A stretch of 64,000 bases of DNA from Flavobacteriales bacterium (GCA_020635875.1 JACJYY010000003.1:186001-250000); one strand, 5' to 3'; shown: positions 1 to 8,927, counted from the first letter of the stretch. Translations and numbers: made by a program. The notes: generated by a model from the letters alone, not told the origin.

Positions 1-1040
1 AAGCAGTGGTCTTAAGAGAGCCAAACGAGTTTAGAGGAATCGTCAATTTGGCATTTATGGCGATTGACGAAGCTGATGACGAAGCTGTAAAAGAAATTGT
101 GGGTTTTATTCTTGAACAAGAAATTGCGGTAAGTTTACGAATGCGTTTGACCTATGAGTTGTTGTCTATTCGCTTGAGTGAGTTAAAGAGAGAGGAATAC
201 GCCTCTTTTGATAAAGAAATAAAAGATCTTATCAGTCAATACGGGAGCTATCCAGAAAGTGCAGAAATAAAAATATTGACAGCCCATTTTGAGGCTTTTT
301 ATGCCAATCAGCCTGAACAAGCTCTAGTGCGATTAAATGCTTTGCTGGAAACCACAACAGATGTCATTCAAAAATCAAAAATTAAGATGGAGTTGGCAGA
401 TGTATTGGTGCTTCAGGAGCAATTCAATCGAGCCTTGATTTATTACTCTCAGGTTGAGCTGGATTTAAAGAATAACCCTATTGGTCACGAAGCTCGATTT
501 AAAGTGGCTCAAACAAGTTATTATAAAGGTGATTTTGATTGGGCACTCAAACAAGTAAAAGTGCTCAAAGCTTCCGAGACACAATTGATTGCCAATGATG
601 CTTTAGAGCTTTTTTTGCTGATAACAGACAATAATCAAGTGGATAGTACCTATGCCGCTCTTACCGCTTTCGCCAAAGCAGATTTTAAAAAATTTCAACG
701 CAAAACACAAGTGTCAATTGAGGCTTTTGAGCAATTAAAAAAAGACTTTCCTAATGATGTTATCAATGAACCAGCAGCAATCCGATTGGGTCAATTGTAT
801 ACCGAAGAAGGCAAAATACAGGAGGCTATAAAGAGTTATGAGTACATTATAGAAAATGCTTCTGAGAGTATTTATATTGATGAAGCCTATTATTATTCTG
901 GGTTGTTATACCTGCAACTCAATGAAATTGAAAAGGCAAAATCGTGTTTTGAAAAAGTAATAGTAGAGCACGTGGACAGTATTTTTTATAACAAATGTCA
1001 ATTTGAGTATCGAATGCTCAGAGGCGACACCAACTTTTGA
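1..1040 (+). CDS. TPR-repeat protein, 3' part only
   Basis: The reading frame is open from the window edge, so the N-terminus is missing; the GTG at position 6 is internal. The visible 345 residues are almost all helical, with tetratricopeptide-like pairs such as residues around YYSQVELDLKNNP and a clear C-terminal TPR run (IRLGQLYTEEGKIQEAIKSY, then YYYSGLLYLQLNEIEKAKS). TPR solenoids mediate protein-protein contacts; no catalytic motif is visible. The gene precedes DUF4286, rsmA and mgtE, an order I recall from flavobacterial genomes. Specific function unknown. Confidence 0.85.
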   Translation, partial: AVVLREPNEFRGIVNLAFMAIDEADDEAVKEIVGFILEQEIAVSLRMRLTYELLSIRLSELKREEYASFDKEIKDLISQYGSYPESAEIKILTAHFEAFYANQPEQALVRLNALLETTTDVIQKSKIKMELADVLVLQEQFNRALIYYSQVELDLKNNPIGHEARFKVAQTSYYKGDFDWALKQVKVLKASETQLIANDALELFLLITDNNQVDSTYAALTAFAKADFKKFQRKTQVSIEAFEQLKKDFPNDVINEPAAIRLGQLYTEEGKIQEAIKSYEYIIENASESIYIDEAYYYSGLLYLQLNEIEKAKSCFEKVIVEHVDSIFYNKCQFEYRMLRGDTNF

Positions 1041-1093
1041 TACATCGAACGCAAAAAGAGTAGTATCTTTGAGCTTTAACATAATGGAGTATT

Positions 1094-1405
1094 ATGATAT
1101 TATATAATGTAACTTCCAATATAAGTGACGAAGTAGTCACTCAGTGGTTGGATTGGATGAACACCATTCACATTCCTGCTATGTTAAGTACGGGTAAGTT
1201 TTTTAATGCCCGGATGGTGAAGGTTTTGGTGGAAGAAGAAATGGGAGGGCAAACCTATTCGGTACAGTATTATACTAACACCAAAGAATTACTGGAAAGA
1301 TATTACCTAGAAGATGCCGATCGTATGCGAAGACATGTACAAAACAAGTTTGCTAATAATGTATTGGAGTTTGCTACGGAATTAGAGGTGGTGGGGGAGT
1401 ATTAA
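1094..1405 (+). CDS. DUF4286 family protein
   Basis: A 103-residue protein matching the short DUF4286 family by its start (MILYNVTSNI), the central W(L/M)DWMNTIHIP segment and the conserved YYLEDADRMR...FANNVLEF tail. No signal peptide, membrane segment or catalytic motif is seen; the family is cytosolic, of unknown role and typical of Bacteroidota. It lies 53 bp after the TPR gene and is followed by a repeat-rich gap before rsmA. A TATCTTTG -7-like box lies at 1064-1071, but the nearest upstream TTG is 24 bp away, so the promoter is tentative. Confidence 0.85.
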   Translation: MILYNVTSNISDEVVTQWLDWMNTIHIPAMLSTGKFFNARMVKVLVEEEMGGQTYSVQYYTNTKELLERYYLEDADRMRRHVQNKFANNVLEFATELEVVGEY

Positions 1406-1572
1406 CATGAGTGTGAAAGCTGGAAAGTTGAAAGTTGGGAAGTTGAAAGTGTGAAAGTTTTCTTTTGTTTCGACTAATAATTTCTTAACTGTGCCCTAAC
1501 TTTAATACTTTTTAACTTTCGTATTTTTATGCGTCTTTTAAACTTTATGACTTTCAATTTTCAAACTCAATT
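1406..1572. repeat. Imperfect inverted array of short units
   Basis: The 5' side (about 1412-1460) is a purine-rich tandem of units like GGAAAGTTGAAAGT, and the 3' side (about 1508-1568) contains complementary pyrimidine-rich units such as GACTTTCAATTTTC. The two sides can pair imperfectly around a central stretch. The same architecture recurs before sufB, sufC and sufD. It lies directly upstream of rsmA and codes for nothing visible. It may be an mRNA structure or a non-autonomous repeat. Confidence 0.6.
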
Positions 1573-2346
1573 ATGTCAGTAAAAGCAAAAAAACATTTAG
1601 GACAACATTTTTTGAAAGACGAATCCGTTTCTCAAAGAATTGCGGATACCTTGTCTTTTCAAGGGTATAAAAAAGTTCTTGAAATAGGGCCAGGGATGGG
1701 AGTGTTGACCAAATATTTGTTGGAAAAGGAAGGCGAAACTCATGTGATTGAAATAGATACGGAGTCGGTTGATTATTTGCGTGCTCATTATTTGAAGTTG
1801 TCAGATCGAATTATTTCAGAGGATTTTTTGGAATTTAATGTAAAGAAATACTTTGGGGGAGAACCATTCGCTATCGTAGGAAATTTTCCCTATAACATCT
1901 CGACGCAAATTGTCTTTCGATTGCTCGAAAACAAAGAACAAGTACCTGAGTTTTCAGGGATGTTTCAAAAAGAAGTAGCGCAACGTATATGCGAAAAGAA
2001 GGGCACAAAAGCGTATGGTATTTTATCTGTTTTAGTACAAGCGTTTTATGATACCGAGTATTTGTTTACCGTGCCTCCAGAAGTGTTTAATCCACCGCCT
2101 AAGGTAGACTCTGGTGTTTTGATGCTAAAAAGAAAAGCAGATTACAGTATACCCTGTGATGAAAAATTATTTTTTAGAGTAGTAAAAGCGGCCTTTAATC
2201 TGAGAAGAAAAACGTTACGAAATAGTCTAAAGGTTATACCTTTGCCAGAGCAGTTAAAAGAAGATCCAGTTTTGGGTTTGCGACCTGAACAGATGGATGT
2301 ATCTGATTTTATAGCATTGACGCAAAAAATAGAGTCTTATGGCTGA
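1573..2346 (+). CDS. rsmA: 16S rRNA dimethyladenosine transferase RsmA/KsgA
   Basis: Dimethylates two adjacent adenines of the 3'-terminal hairpin loop of 16S rRNA using S-adenosylmethionine, a late step in small-subunit maturation. The 257-residue protein has the family start (KKHLGQHFLKD), SAM motif I (VLEIGPGMGVLT), the acidic ribose contact (VIEID), the catalytic motif IV NFPYNIS, FQKEVAQRI, and the C-terminal PPPKVDSGVL segment. Length is normal. Its stop overlaps the start of mgtE by 8 bp, so the two are probably translationally coupled, an order I recall from flavobacteria. Confidence 0.97.
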   Translation: MSVKAKKHLGQHFLKDESVSQRIADTLSFQGYKKVLEIGPGMGVLTKYLLEKEGETHVIEIDTESVDYLRAHYLKLSDRIISEDFLEFNVKKYFGGEPFAIVGNFPYNISTQIVFRLLENKEQVPEFSGMFQKEVAQRICEKKGTKAYGILSVLVQAFYDTEYLFTVPPEVFNPPPKVDSGVLMLKRKADYSIPCDEKLFFRVVKAAFNLRRKTLRNSLKVIPLPEQLKEDPVLGLRPEQMDVSDFIALTQKIESYG

Positions 2347-3694
2347 GTTTAAAATTACAGAAGAATTAATCCTAAGTTTCGAGGAACTCGTTCGTTCTAA
2401 GAATGATGCTGAATTGAAGATGATGCTTCAAGATCAGCACCATGCGGATATTGCTGAAGTTTTAGACAGTATCGAACTGCAAGCAGCCATTTATATATTT
2501 AAGATTTTAGATAGTGAAAAAACAGCAGAAGTGCTGTTAGAGCTTGAAGATGGCCTGCGAGAAGATATTTTAGCCAATCTGTCTTCCAAAGAAATTGCAG
2601 AAGAGATCAATGAGTTGGATACTGATGATGCGACAGATATCATTAGTGAGTTGCCAAAAGAGAAAAAACAAGAAGTTATCTCTGAGTTACTCGATACGGA
2701 ACATGCCAAGGATATTGTAGAATTATTACGTTATGACGAGGATACAGCAGGGGGATTAATGGGTAAAGAGCTCATTAAAGTAAACGAGAATTGGAATGTG
2801 TTGACTTGTGTGAAGGAGATGAGAGAACAGGCCGAAAACGTGAGTCGTGTGCATACCATTTATGTTGTGGACGACGATAATAAGCTAAAAGGAAGACTGT
2901 CTTTAAAAGATCTACTGACGACCTCTGTTCGTACTCCAATAAAGGATGTTTTTCTAAAACGAGTGGATTCTGTTCGGGTAGATGCTAAAGATGTGGAAGT
3001 AGCTCGGATGATGCAAAAATACGATTTAAACTCTGTGCCAGTAGTAGATGAATTGGGGCATTTAGTGGGGCGAATTACCATAGATGACGTGGTGGACGTG
3101 ATCAAAGAGGAAGCGGATAAAGATTACCAGTTGGCAGCAGGTATTTCTCAAGATGTTGATTCTGATGATACCATTTTGGATTTAGCTCGAGCGCGTTTAC
3201 CTTGGTTGATTTTGGCTTTATTTGGAGGTTTGATTAGCGTGGCTGTTTTGGGTGGTTTTGAAGGGGCTTTGGCTAAATACAAGGAACTGTTTTATTTTAC
3301 GCCTTTAATTGCTGCGATGGCGGGTAATGTTGGAGTGCAATCGTCGGCTATTATTATTCAAGGATTAGCAAATGATGCCATACATGGCTCTTTGATTAAA
3401 CGGTTATCTAAAGAGTTATTCTTGAGTTTACTCAATGGGTTTGTATTGTCGACCCTTTTGTTTTTTGGGGCTTTCTTTTTGTTAGGTGTGAGTCCATATA
3501 TAGGACTGACAATTACATTATCATTATTGTTAGTGATTATTATGGCCGCGTTGATAGGTACATTTATCCCTATTGTTTTAGATCGGTATGGTATAGATCC
3601 TGCGTTAGCAACAGGTCCATTTATTACTACTAGTAACGATATATTAGGAATATTATTGTTTTTTACAATTGCTAAGACATTTTTAGGGTTTTAA
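2339..3694 (+). CDS. mgtE: Magnesium transporter MgtE
   Basis: Mg2+-selective inner-membrane channel gated by cytosolic Mg2+. The 451 residues show the expected order: acidic superhelical N domain (about 25-130, rich in LDSIELQ and LNELDTDD-like helices), two CBS domains (about 140-260; IYVVDDDNKLKGRLSLKDLL and DLNSVPVVDELGHLVGRI), then five hydrophobic segments (about 283-450). The pore-lining conserved acidic site appears in the last segment as TTSNDILGILL. The start overlaps rsmA. No upstream Mg2+ riboswitch is possible because there is no leader. Confidence 0.96.
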   Translation: MAEFKITEELILSFEELVRSKNDAELKMMLQDQHHADIAEVLDSIELQAAIYIFKILDSEKTAEVLLELEDGLREDILANLSSKEIAEEINELDTDDATDIISELPKEKKQEVISELLDTEHAKDIVELLRYDEDTAGGLMGKELIKVNENWNVLTCVKEMREQAENVSRVHTIYVVDDDNKLKGRLSLKDLLTTSVRTPIKDVFLKRVDSVRVDAKDVEVARMMQKYDLNSVPVVDELGHLVGRITIDDVVDVIKEEADKDYQLAAGISQDVDSDDTILDLARARLPWLILALFGGLISVAVLGGFEGALAKYKELFYFTPLIAAMAGNVGVQSSAIIIQGLANDAIHGSLIKRLSKELFLSLLNGFVLSTLLFFGAFFLLGVSPYIGLTITLSLLLVIIMAALIGTFIPIVLDRYGIDPALATGPFITTSNDILGILLFFTIAKTFLGF

Positions 3695-3706
3695 ACTATT
3701 CAATGC

Positions 3707-4654
3707 TTGAAAGCAACTATCAAAATACTACATATTGATTCTAATCATCCCATACTTTGGGAGCAATTGGAGGTTTTAGGTTATGATAACTATAAAGACT
3801 TTACGTCAAGTAAATCAGAAGTTGAGGCGAAAATTCAGGACTATCACGGTATCGTGATTCGAAGTCGATTTAAAATTGATAGAACTTTCCTTGACAAAGC
3901 TACAAATCTCAAATTTATTGCTCGTGTAGGCGCAGGTTTAGAAAGCATTGATTGCGAATATGCCGAATCAAAAGGCATTCATTTAATCGCTGCACCCGAA
4001 GGAAATCGCAATGCTGTAGGGGAGCACGCTTTGGGTGTTTTACTTTCTTTGTTTAACAACCTTAATCGGGCACATGGTGAGATACAAAACGGTGCTTGGA
4101 ATCGAGAGCCTAATCGAGGTTATGAATTAGAAGGAAAAACTGTAGGGATTATTGGTTACGGTAATATGGGCAAGTCGTTTGCCAAAAAACTAAAAGGGTT
4201 TGATACGGAAGTTTTGTGTTATGATATCAAAGAGAATGTAGGAGATGGAAATGCACGACAGGTTTCTTTGCTAGAGTTTCAAGAAGAAGTGGATGTTATT
4301 AGTTTACACACCCCTTGGACTCCTGAAACGGATAAAATGATTGATACAAAATTTATTAGTTCTATTAAAAAGCCCTTTTGGTTTATCAATACGGCACGAG
4401 GAAACAGTGTAGTAACCGATGATTTAGTAGCCGGGCTTAAGGCCAAAAAAATATTGGGTGCTGGACTCGATGTTTTAGAATACGAAAAACTATCTTTTGA
4501 ATCTCTATTTTCCGATAAAATGCCCGAAGCGTTTAATTACCTGTTACAAGCTGATAACGTATTGCTTACTCCTCATATCGCAGGATGGACTTTTGAAAGC
4601 CACCGCAAATTAGCGCAGACGATTGTCGATAAGATTGATGGGTTGTTTTCTTAA
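3707..4654 (+). CDS. D-isomer-specific 2-hydroxyacid dehydrogenase
   Basis: NAD-dependent dehydrogenase of the SerA-like family, 315 residues. Visible features are the Rossmann fingerprint GIIGYGNMGKS, the catalytic Arg in NTARGNSVV, the Glu in LDVLEYEKLS, and the catalytic His in TPHIAGWTFES. It lacks the C-terminal ACT domain of feedback-regulated phosphoglycerate dehydrogenases; substrate could be 3-phosphoglycerate or another 2-ketoacid. The start is a TTG only 12 bp after the mgtE stop; the nearby ATG at 3703 is out of frame. Probably co-transcribed with mgtE. Confidence 0.9.
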   Translation: MKATIKILHIDSNHPILWEQLEVLGYDNYKDFTSSKSEVEAKIQDYHGIVIRSRFKIDRTFLDKATNLKFIARVGAGLESIDCEYAESKGIHLIAAPEGNRNAVGEHALGVLLSLFNNLNRAHGEIQNGAWNREPNRGYELEGKTVGIIGYGNMGKSFAKKLKGFDTEVLCYDIKENVGDGNARQVSLLEFQEEVDVISLHTPWTPETDKMIDTKFISSIKKPFWFINTARGNSVVTDDLVAGLKAKKILGAGLDVLEYEKLSFESLFSDKMPEAFNYLLQADNVLLTPHIAGWTFESHRKLAQTIVDKIDGLFS

Positions 4655-4722
4655 TAAATCTCTTCAATCCCTTTATTCAAACATTCAATCTTGTTCCGTT
4701 CGTTTTAAATGAATAGTTGTGC

Positions 4723-4730
4723 TAAATTTG
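4723..4730 (+). promoter_or_regulatory. Putative -7 box for sufS
   Basis: TAAATTTG matches the Bacteroidota TAnnTTTG -7 consensus 27 bp upstream of the ATG at 4757. No clear TTG lies at the right distance upstream. If real, transcription starts inside the longer reading frame that begins at 4709, which supports the internal ATG as the true sufS start. Confidence 0.45.
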
Positions 4731-4756
4731 TGGATTCAATTTACACAGTAGGAGGT

Positions 4757-5971
4757 ATGATTAACATCGATAAAATTAGAGCGGATTTCCCCATCTTGGA
4801 TCAAGAGGTGAACGGGAAACCATTGGTGTATTTTGATAATGCGGCTTCTTCACAGAAGCCCAAACAGGTAATCGATGCTATTTCGAAATATTACGAAAGC
4901 ATCAATGCAAACATTCATAGAGGAGTACATACTTTGAGTCAATGGGCCACGGATGCTTATGAAGAGTCTCGTCTAAAAATTCAAAAACACATTAATGCCG
5001 AGCATAGTTATGAGGTGTTGTTCACTTCAGGAACCACCTTCGGGATTAATTTGGTAGCTAATGGATTCAGAGCTTTATTAAAAGAAGGTGATGAAGTAGT
5101 AGTTTCTGCTTTGGAGCATCATAGTAATATTGTGCCTTGGCAAATTTTGTGTGAACAAACAGGAGCAAAGCTGCAAGTGATTCCAATGAATGAGAATGGA
5201 GAGTTGATCGTCGAAGAACTAGATAATGTGATTACTTCCAATTCCAAAATTGTGGCGGTAAACCATATTTCTAATGCATTGGGAACAATTAATCCAATCG
5301 AATTAATCATAGAAAAATCACATGCCGTTGGTGCTGCTGTTTTAATTGATGGGGCACAATCAACCCCGCACTTAAAACCTGATGTACAGGCCTTGGATTG
5401 CGATTTTTATGTGTTCTCTGGCCACAAAATTTGTGGGCCTACTGGGACAGGAATTCTATATGGAAAGGAAGAATGGTTACACAAGTTACCACCGTATCAA
5501 GGAGGAGGAGAGATGATTGCCACAGTAACTTTTGAGAAAACAACCTATGCCGATTTGCCTCATAAGTTTGAGGCTGGGACGCCAAATATTGCGGGAGGTA
5601 TTGTGTTAGGGAAGGCTATTGATTATATGAATGACATTGGTTTTGAAAACATTGCGGCCTACGAAAAGGAATTATTGGATTACGGAACCGAAAAACTTTC
5701 TGCTATTGAAGGTTTGAAAATATACGGAACAGCCAAAGAAAAAACATCTGTGATATCTTTCAACTTAGAGGGTGTTCATCCTTATGATGTGGGGGTTATA
5801 TTAGATAAATTAGGAATATCAGTACGTACTGGACACCATTGTACACAGCCTATTATGGACTTTTATGGTATTCCAGGTACAATAAGAGCTTCTTTTGCAT
5901 TTTACAATACCAAAGAAGAAATTGACAGATTAGTGGAAGGTGTGATTAAAGCACAAATGATGCTTTCATAA
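4757..5971 (+). CDS. sufS: Cysteine desulfurase SufS
   Basis: PLP-dependent group II cysteine desulfurase that takes sulfur from cysteine for Fe-S assembly and hands it to SufE. Landmarks: N-terminal IRADFPILDQEVNGKPLVYF, PLP-binding HHSNIVPWQ, Schiff-base lysine in FSGHKICGPTG, and the persulfide cysteine in RTGHHCTQP. The frame is open from 4709, but the ATG at 4757 gives the normal family N-terminus (404 residues), is preceded by AGGAGGT, and lies after a candidate -7 box, so I chose it. First gene of a tight five-gene cluster with sufE, sufT, DUF2480 and OsmC. Confidence 0.96.
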   Translation: MINIDKIRADFPILDQEVNGKPLVYFDNAASSQKPKQVIDAISKYYESINANIHRGVHTLSQWATDAYEESRLKIQKHINAEHSYEVLFTSGTTFGINLVANGFRALLKEGDEVVVSALEHHSNIVPWQILCEQTGAKLQVIPMNENGELIVEELDNVITSNSKIVAVNHISNALGTINPIELIIEKSHAVGAAVLIDGAQSTPHLKPDVQALDCDFYVFSGHKICGPTGTGILYGKEEWLHKLPPYQGGGEMIATVTFEKTTYADLPHKFEAGTPNIAGGIVLGKAIDYMNDIGFENIAAYEKELLDYGTEKLSAIEGLKIYGTAKEKTSVISFNLEGVHPYDVGVILDKLGISVRTGHHCTQPIMDFYGIPGTIRASFAFYNTKEEIDRLVEGVIKAQMMLS

Positions 5972-5981
5972 AAAGAGAAAA

Positions 5982-6401
5982 ATGACAATAGCAGAGATAC
6001 AAGAAGAGATAATTGATGAGTTTTCCATGTTTGATGATTGGATGCAACGGTATGAGTATATCATTGACTTAGGAAAGGGTTTGCCCAAAATAGCAGAAGA
6101 AGACAAAGTAGATGAAAATATCATCAAAGGATGTCAATCAAAGGTATGGGTAAAAGGAGATTTGATAGATGATAAAGTGGTTTTTACAGCAGATAGTGAT
6201 GCGATTTTGACCAAAGGAATTATAGCTATTTTGATCCGAGTGTTTTCTAATCAATCACCGGCAGCCATTTTAGAAGCAGACACTTCTTTTATTGATGAGA
6301 TAGGTCTTAAAGAACACTTGTCGCCAACCAGAGCCAATGGATTGGTGTCTATGGTCAAGCAAATTAAAATGTACGCTTTAGCGTTTCAAACTAAAAAGTA
6401 A
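5982..6401 (+). CDS. sufE: Sulfur acceptor protein SufE
   Basis: Accepts the persulfide from SufS and passes it to the SufBCD scaffold. The 139-residue protein has the SufE core, with acceptor cysteine Cys51 in IIKGCQSKVWV and the conserved GIIAILIRVFS and LSPTRANGL segments. It begins 10 bp after sufS, as expected for co-translated partners. Confidence 0.95.
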   Translation: MTIAEIQEEIIDEFSMFDDWMQRYEYIIDLGKGLPKIAEEDKVDENIIKGCQSKVWVKGDLIDDKVVFTADSDAILTKGIIAILIRVFSNQSPAAILEADTSFIDEIGLKEHLSPTRANGLVSMVKQIKMYALAFQTKK

Positions 6402-6406
6402 AAGTT

Positions 6407-6733
6407 ATGTCAGAAGAAACAATAGACACTAATTTATTGGGAGAACAAATAGTATCGGTACTTAAGACGATATACGACCCAGAGATTCCAGTTGATATTT
6501 ATGAATTGGGATTGATATACGATGTTATGGTAAGCGAAGACTCAGAAGTGAAAATTCTAATGACTTTGACTTCGCCTAATTGCCCTGTAGCCGAATCGTT
6601 GCCTAAAGAGGTAGAAGAAAAAGTACAATCTATCAAAGGTATTAGAAGTGCTTTTGTAGAAATAACCTTTGATCCACCATGGACAAAAGACATGATGAGC
6701 GAAGAAGCAATGTTAGAATTGGGGATGTTGTAA
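6407..6733 (+). CDS. sufT: SufT / MIP18-family (DUF59) Fe-S assembly factor
   Basis: A 108-residue DUF59 protein with the family signature DPEIPVDIYELGLIYDV and the conserved cysteine segment TSPNCPVAESLP. Members encoded in suf clusters help Fe-S cluster maturation or transfer; PaaD is a distant relative. It starts 5 bp after sufE. The name SufT rests on context and the DUF59 fold, not on a dedicated motif. Confidence 0.88.
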   Translation: MSEETIDTNLLGEQIVSVLKTIYDPEIPVDIYELGLIYDVMVSEDSEVKILMTLTSPNCPVAESLPKEVEEKVQSIKGIRSAFVEITFDPPWTKDMMSEEAMLELGML

Positions 6734-6735
6734 CA

Positions 6736-7245
6736 ATGGACGAGATAGTAAATAAGGTTGCTGAAAGTTCTTTAGAAATCTTCGATTTGGAGGATTACTA
6801 TGTGTCGGGTAATCGTGTTACTTTGGATATTAGTCAATGGTTGTTTGAGGGATTTGTACTAAAGGAAAAAGAATTTAGACAACAATTAAAGGACTTTGAT
6901 TGGTCTATTTACAAAAATAGTCTTGTGGCTATAACCTGTAGTACAGATGCGATTTTGCCAGCATGGACCTTTATGTTAGTGGCTTCTCATGTATTGGCTG
7001 TGGCCAAAAATTGTGTACATGGAAGTATTCATGATTTGGACATGGCTTTGTATCAGCAAACCTTAGCTGAAATTGACTTTTCGGTGTATCAAGACAAACC
7101 CGTAATTATAAAAGGGTGTTCGGATAAAGACATTCCTCAGGAAATATATAGTTTGGCCTTGCAAAAATTACAACCTTTTGCCAGAAGTATCATGTATGGC
7201 GAAGCCTGTTCAGCAGTGCCAATATTCAAAAAATCAAAAAAATAA
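6736..7245 (+). CDS. DUF2480 family protein
   Basis: A 169-residue protein of the Bacteroidota family DUF2480, recognised from SSLEIFDLEDYY, QWLFEGFVLKEKEFR and the C-terminal ALQKLQPFARSIMYGEACS. It recurs beside SUF genes in this phylum, suggesting an auxiliary Fe-S role, but its biochemistry is unknown. The frame is open upstream from 6679, overlapping sufT, but the ATG at 6736, 2 bp after the sufT stop, gives the family start (MDEIVNKVA) and is preferred. Confidence 0.85.
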   Translation: MDEIVNKVAESSLEIFDLEDYYVSGNRVTLDISQWLFEGFVLKEKEFRQQLKDFDWSIYKNSLVAITCSTDAILPAWTFMLVASHVLAVAKNCVHGSIHDLDMALYQQTLAEIDFSVYQDKPVIIKGCSDKDIPQEIYSLALQKLQPFARSIMYGEACSAVPIFKKSKK

Positions 7246-7249
7246 AAAG

Positions 7250-7675
7250 ATGGCTACAAATAAGATTAGTACAAAATGGGTAAGTGGAGTTGCTTTCGAA
7301 TCTGAAAATCCTTCAGGGCAAACGGTGCCTATCGACGGAGCAGAAGAAGTAGGAGGACAAGGGAAAGGATACCGCCCTAAGGCTTTGATGTTATCGGCGT
7401 TGGCTGGTTGTTCAGGAATTGATGTGGCTTCATTGATTAAAAAGATGCGTCTAGAAGTGGATAATTTTCACATTGATATTGATGCAGAAATGACCGAAGA
7501 ACACCCAAAACATTACAATAAAGTACACGTTGTATTTCATTTTTACGGAAGTGATTTAGACGAGGCTAAATTGCAAAAGGTGGTTAGCTTATCAGTAGAT
7601 AAGTACTGTGGAGTGATGGAGATGTTTCGTCAATTTGCTCAAGTAACTACAGCTATCGAATACCACAAGGCGTAG
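7250..7675 (+). CDS. OsmC family protein
   Basis: A 141-residue OsmC-fold protein. Seen are the family elements GKGYRPKALMLSALAGCSGID and the second cysteine in DKYCGVMEMF; the paired cysteines are the reactive site in OsmC/Ohr thiol peroxidases. The first cysteine sits in AGCSGID, as in the YhfA-like OsmC branch, so peroxidase activity is not certain. The ATG at 7250 is 4 bp after the DUF2480 stop; the frame extends upstream but only through overlap with that gene. Last gene of the first SUF block. Confidence 0.87.
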   Translation: MATNKISTKWVSGVAFESENPSGQTVPIDGAEEVGGQGKGYRPKALMLSALAGCSGIDVASLIKKMRLEVDNFHIDIDAEMTEEHPKHYNKVHVVFHFYGSDLDEAKLQKVVSLSVDKYCGVMEMFRQFAQVTTAIEYHKA

Positions 7676-7762
7676 GCTATTTTTAACATAATTTTCATGT
7701 TTGATTAACTAACATTAACAATTCTCTAGGCTACTTTTGTTGCTCAATCAATAAAAGAAGTT

Positions 7763-7891
7763 ATGAAGAAAATTGGAGTTAAACTATTTTTATTCGTTAC
7801 TGTTGCCTTTGTGATTTATTCATGTCAAAAAGACGAAGTAAATGGACAAAGAAACACACATAATCATCCAAATCATGTAAACTGGAATTAG
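7763..7891 (+). CDS. Small putative lipoprotein (42 aa)
   Basis: A short frame starting MKKIGVKLFLF with a basic N-terminus, a hydrophobic stretch and a lipobox-like ending (FVIYSCQKDE), followed by only about 20 polar residues ending HNHPNHVNWN. I know no family. It is supported by an ATG in a non-coding gap, a candidate TACTTTTG -7 box at 7732-7739, and a downstream neighbour with the same lipoprotein layout whose frame begins just past its stop. A His/Asn-rich tail might bind metal; that is speculation. Confidence 0.5.
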   Translation: MKKIGVKLFLFVTVAFVIYSCQKDEVNGQRNTHNHPNHVNWN

Positions 7892-7899
7892 TGTTTATT

Positions 7900-8331
7900 A
7901 TGAGATGCAGATTAATTTGTTTAAGTTTTTGTTTAATATTATTCGGGTGTAAAGAAGATGACGGAGTAACGACTTACACGTATACAATAGAGAATCATAG
8001 TGGTGCTGAAGTAAAAATAATAGGATATAGCAAAACCTCTACTAGTGTTTTTCCTCCTTTGATTATATATTTAAAAGACGGAGAACATATGACAAAGACA
8101 CACCAAGATGGTTTACCTCCAAACCCATATGATTTTTCAGATTTTTTTGAAAGAAGAGATTCTATAAGAGTGGTTTTCGATAACTCTAAAGCACTTGTGT
8201 ATTTAGGAGAGTGCTCGGAAAATAAGCGAAATCCGTTAAACTTTTGTGTCTATCATAGTACTGTTGAGAATTTTGTAATTACTGAGGAAGATTATCAAAA
8301 TGCAGAGGACTGTGATGGGGATTGTGAGTAG
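7900..8331 (+). CDS. Putative lipoprotein of unknown function
   Basis: A 143-residue protein beginning MRCRLICLSFCLILFGCKED, a lipoprotein signal with the lipidation Cys at about residue 17. The mature part is short, acidic at its C-terminus (EDYQNAEDCDGDCE) and contains paired cysteines (LGECSENKRNPLNFCVYH). I recognise no domain. The ATG at 7900 was chosen over the GTG at 7891, which overlaps the preceding stop and adds only three residues. Probably exported to the outer membrane. Confidence 0.6.
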   Translation: MRCRLICLSFCLILFGCKEDDGVTTYTYTIENHSGAEVKIIGYSKTSTSVFPPLIIYLKDGEHMTKTHQDGLPPNPYDFSDFFERRDSIRVVFDNSKALVYLGECSENKRNPLNFCVYHSTVENFVITEEDYQNAEDCDGDCE

Positions 8332-8373
8332 CTAAGGTTGATTAATTTGGTTTGATAATTGTCTATAATCGTA

Positions 8374-8922
8374 ATGGGGAAAAAGATTTGTTTGGGGTTG
8401 GGATTAATCTTTTGTCTGATAAGTCAAGCTCAAAAGAATGAAGATGAGGTTATAATAAAACCAAATGAAATTCGGTTAAATTACCTTTACATCGCTTCTT
8501 CTTTAACGGGTAGTTTTTATAATATAGATTATCAACGGATTTTGTCTCAAAAATCAAGTGTAGGTTTATCTTTTGGAGGAACACTTCGGTTTAAGTTAAA
8601 AATTGAAGATTATTGTGAATTATGCATTCGACCGCATAGCTTAATTTTAATTCCGTATTATCGTTATTATATATTTAGGAAGAAAGGCTCAGGTCTTTTC
8701 GTTGAGGGAAATCTTTTCGGAAGCTATTACCCTCATAAAATGAAAGAACGCTTAGGAAATGGCTTTATAGAAAATTCATTTTTTGAATATGGTGGAGGTA
8801 TTGCAACCGGGTTTAAATATTTGACATCAAAAGGTTATATACATGAAGTTTTGATTGGCGGTGGACCGACCAATATTAGCGGATATCCGCGTTTTGGCTT
8901 TTTAATAGGAAAAAGGTTTTAG
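8374..8922 (+). CDS. Putative outer-membrane beta-barrel protein
   Basis: A 182-residue protein with a signal peptide (GLGLIFCLISQAQ) and a mature region made of alternating hydrophobic strands ending in KRF, i.e. an aromatic C-terminal residue as in small beta-barrels. No family recognised. The ATG at 8374 directly precedes the signal peptide. Its 3' end faces the next gene (opposite strand) with only 5 bp between the stops. Confidence 0.55.
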   Translation: MGKKICLGLGLIFCLISQAQKNEDEVIIKPNEIRLNYLYIASSLTGSFYNIDYQRILSQKSSVGLSFGGTLRFKLKIEDYCELCIRPHSLILIPYYRYYIFRKKGSGLFVEGNLFGSYYPHKMKERLGNGFIENSFFEYGGGIATGFKYLTSKGYIHEVLIGGGPTNISGYPRFGFLIGKRF

Positions 8923-8927
8923 TTTTT

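Noticed and set aside
4709..4756. Upstream extension of sufS
   Set aside because: The added residues are not part of the family N-terminus and a candidate -7 promoter box lies within them.
4750..4756. AGGAGG before sufS as evidence of general Shine-Dalgarno use
   Set aside because: Most other genes in the window have no such site, as usual for Bacteroidota; it is only supporting evidence for this start.
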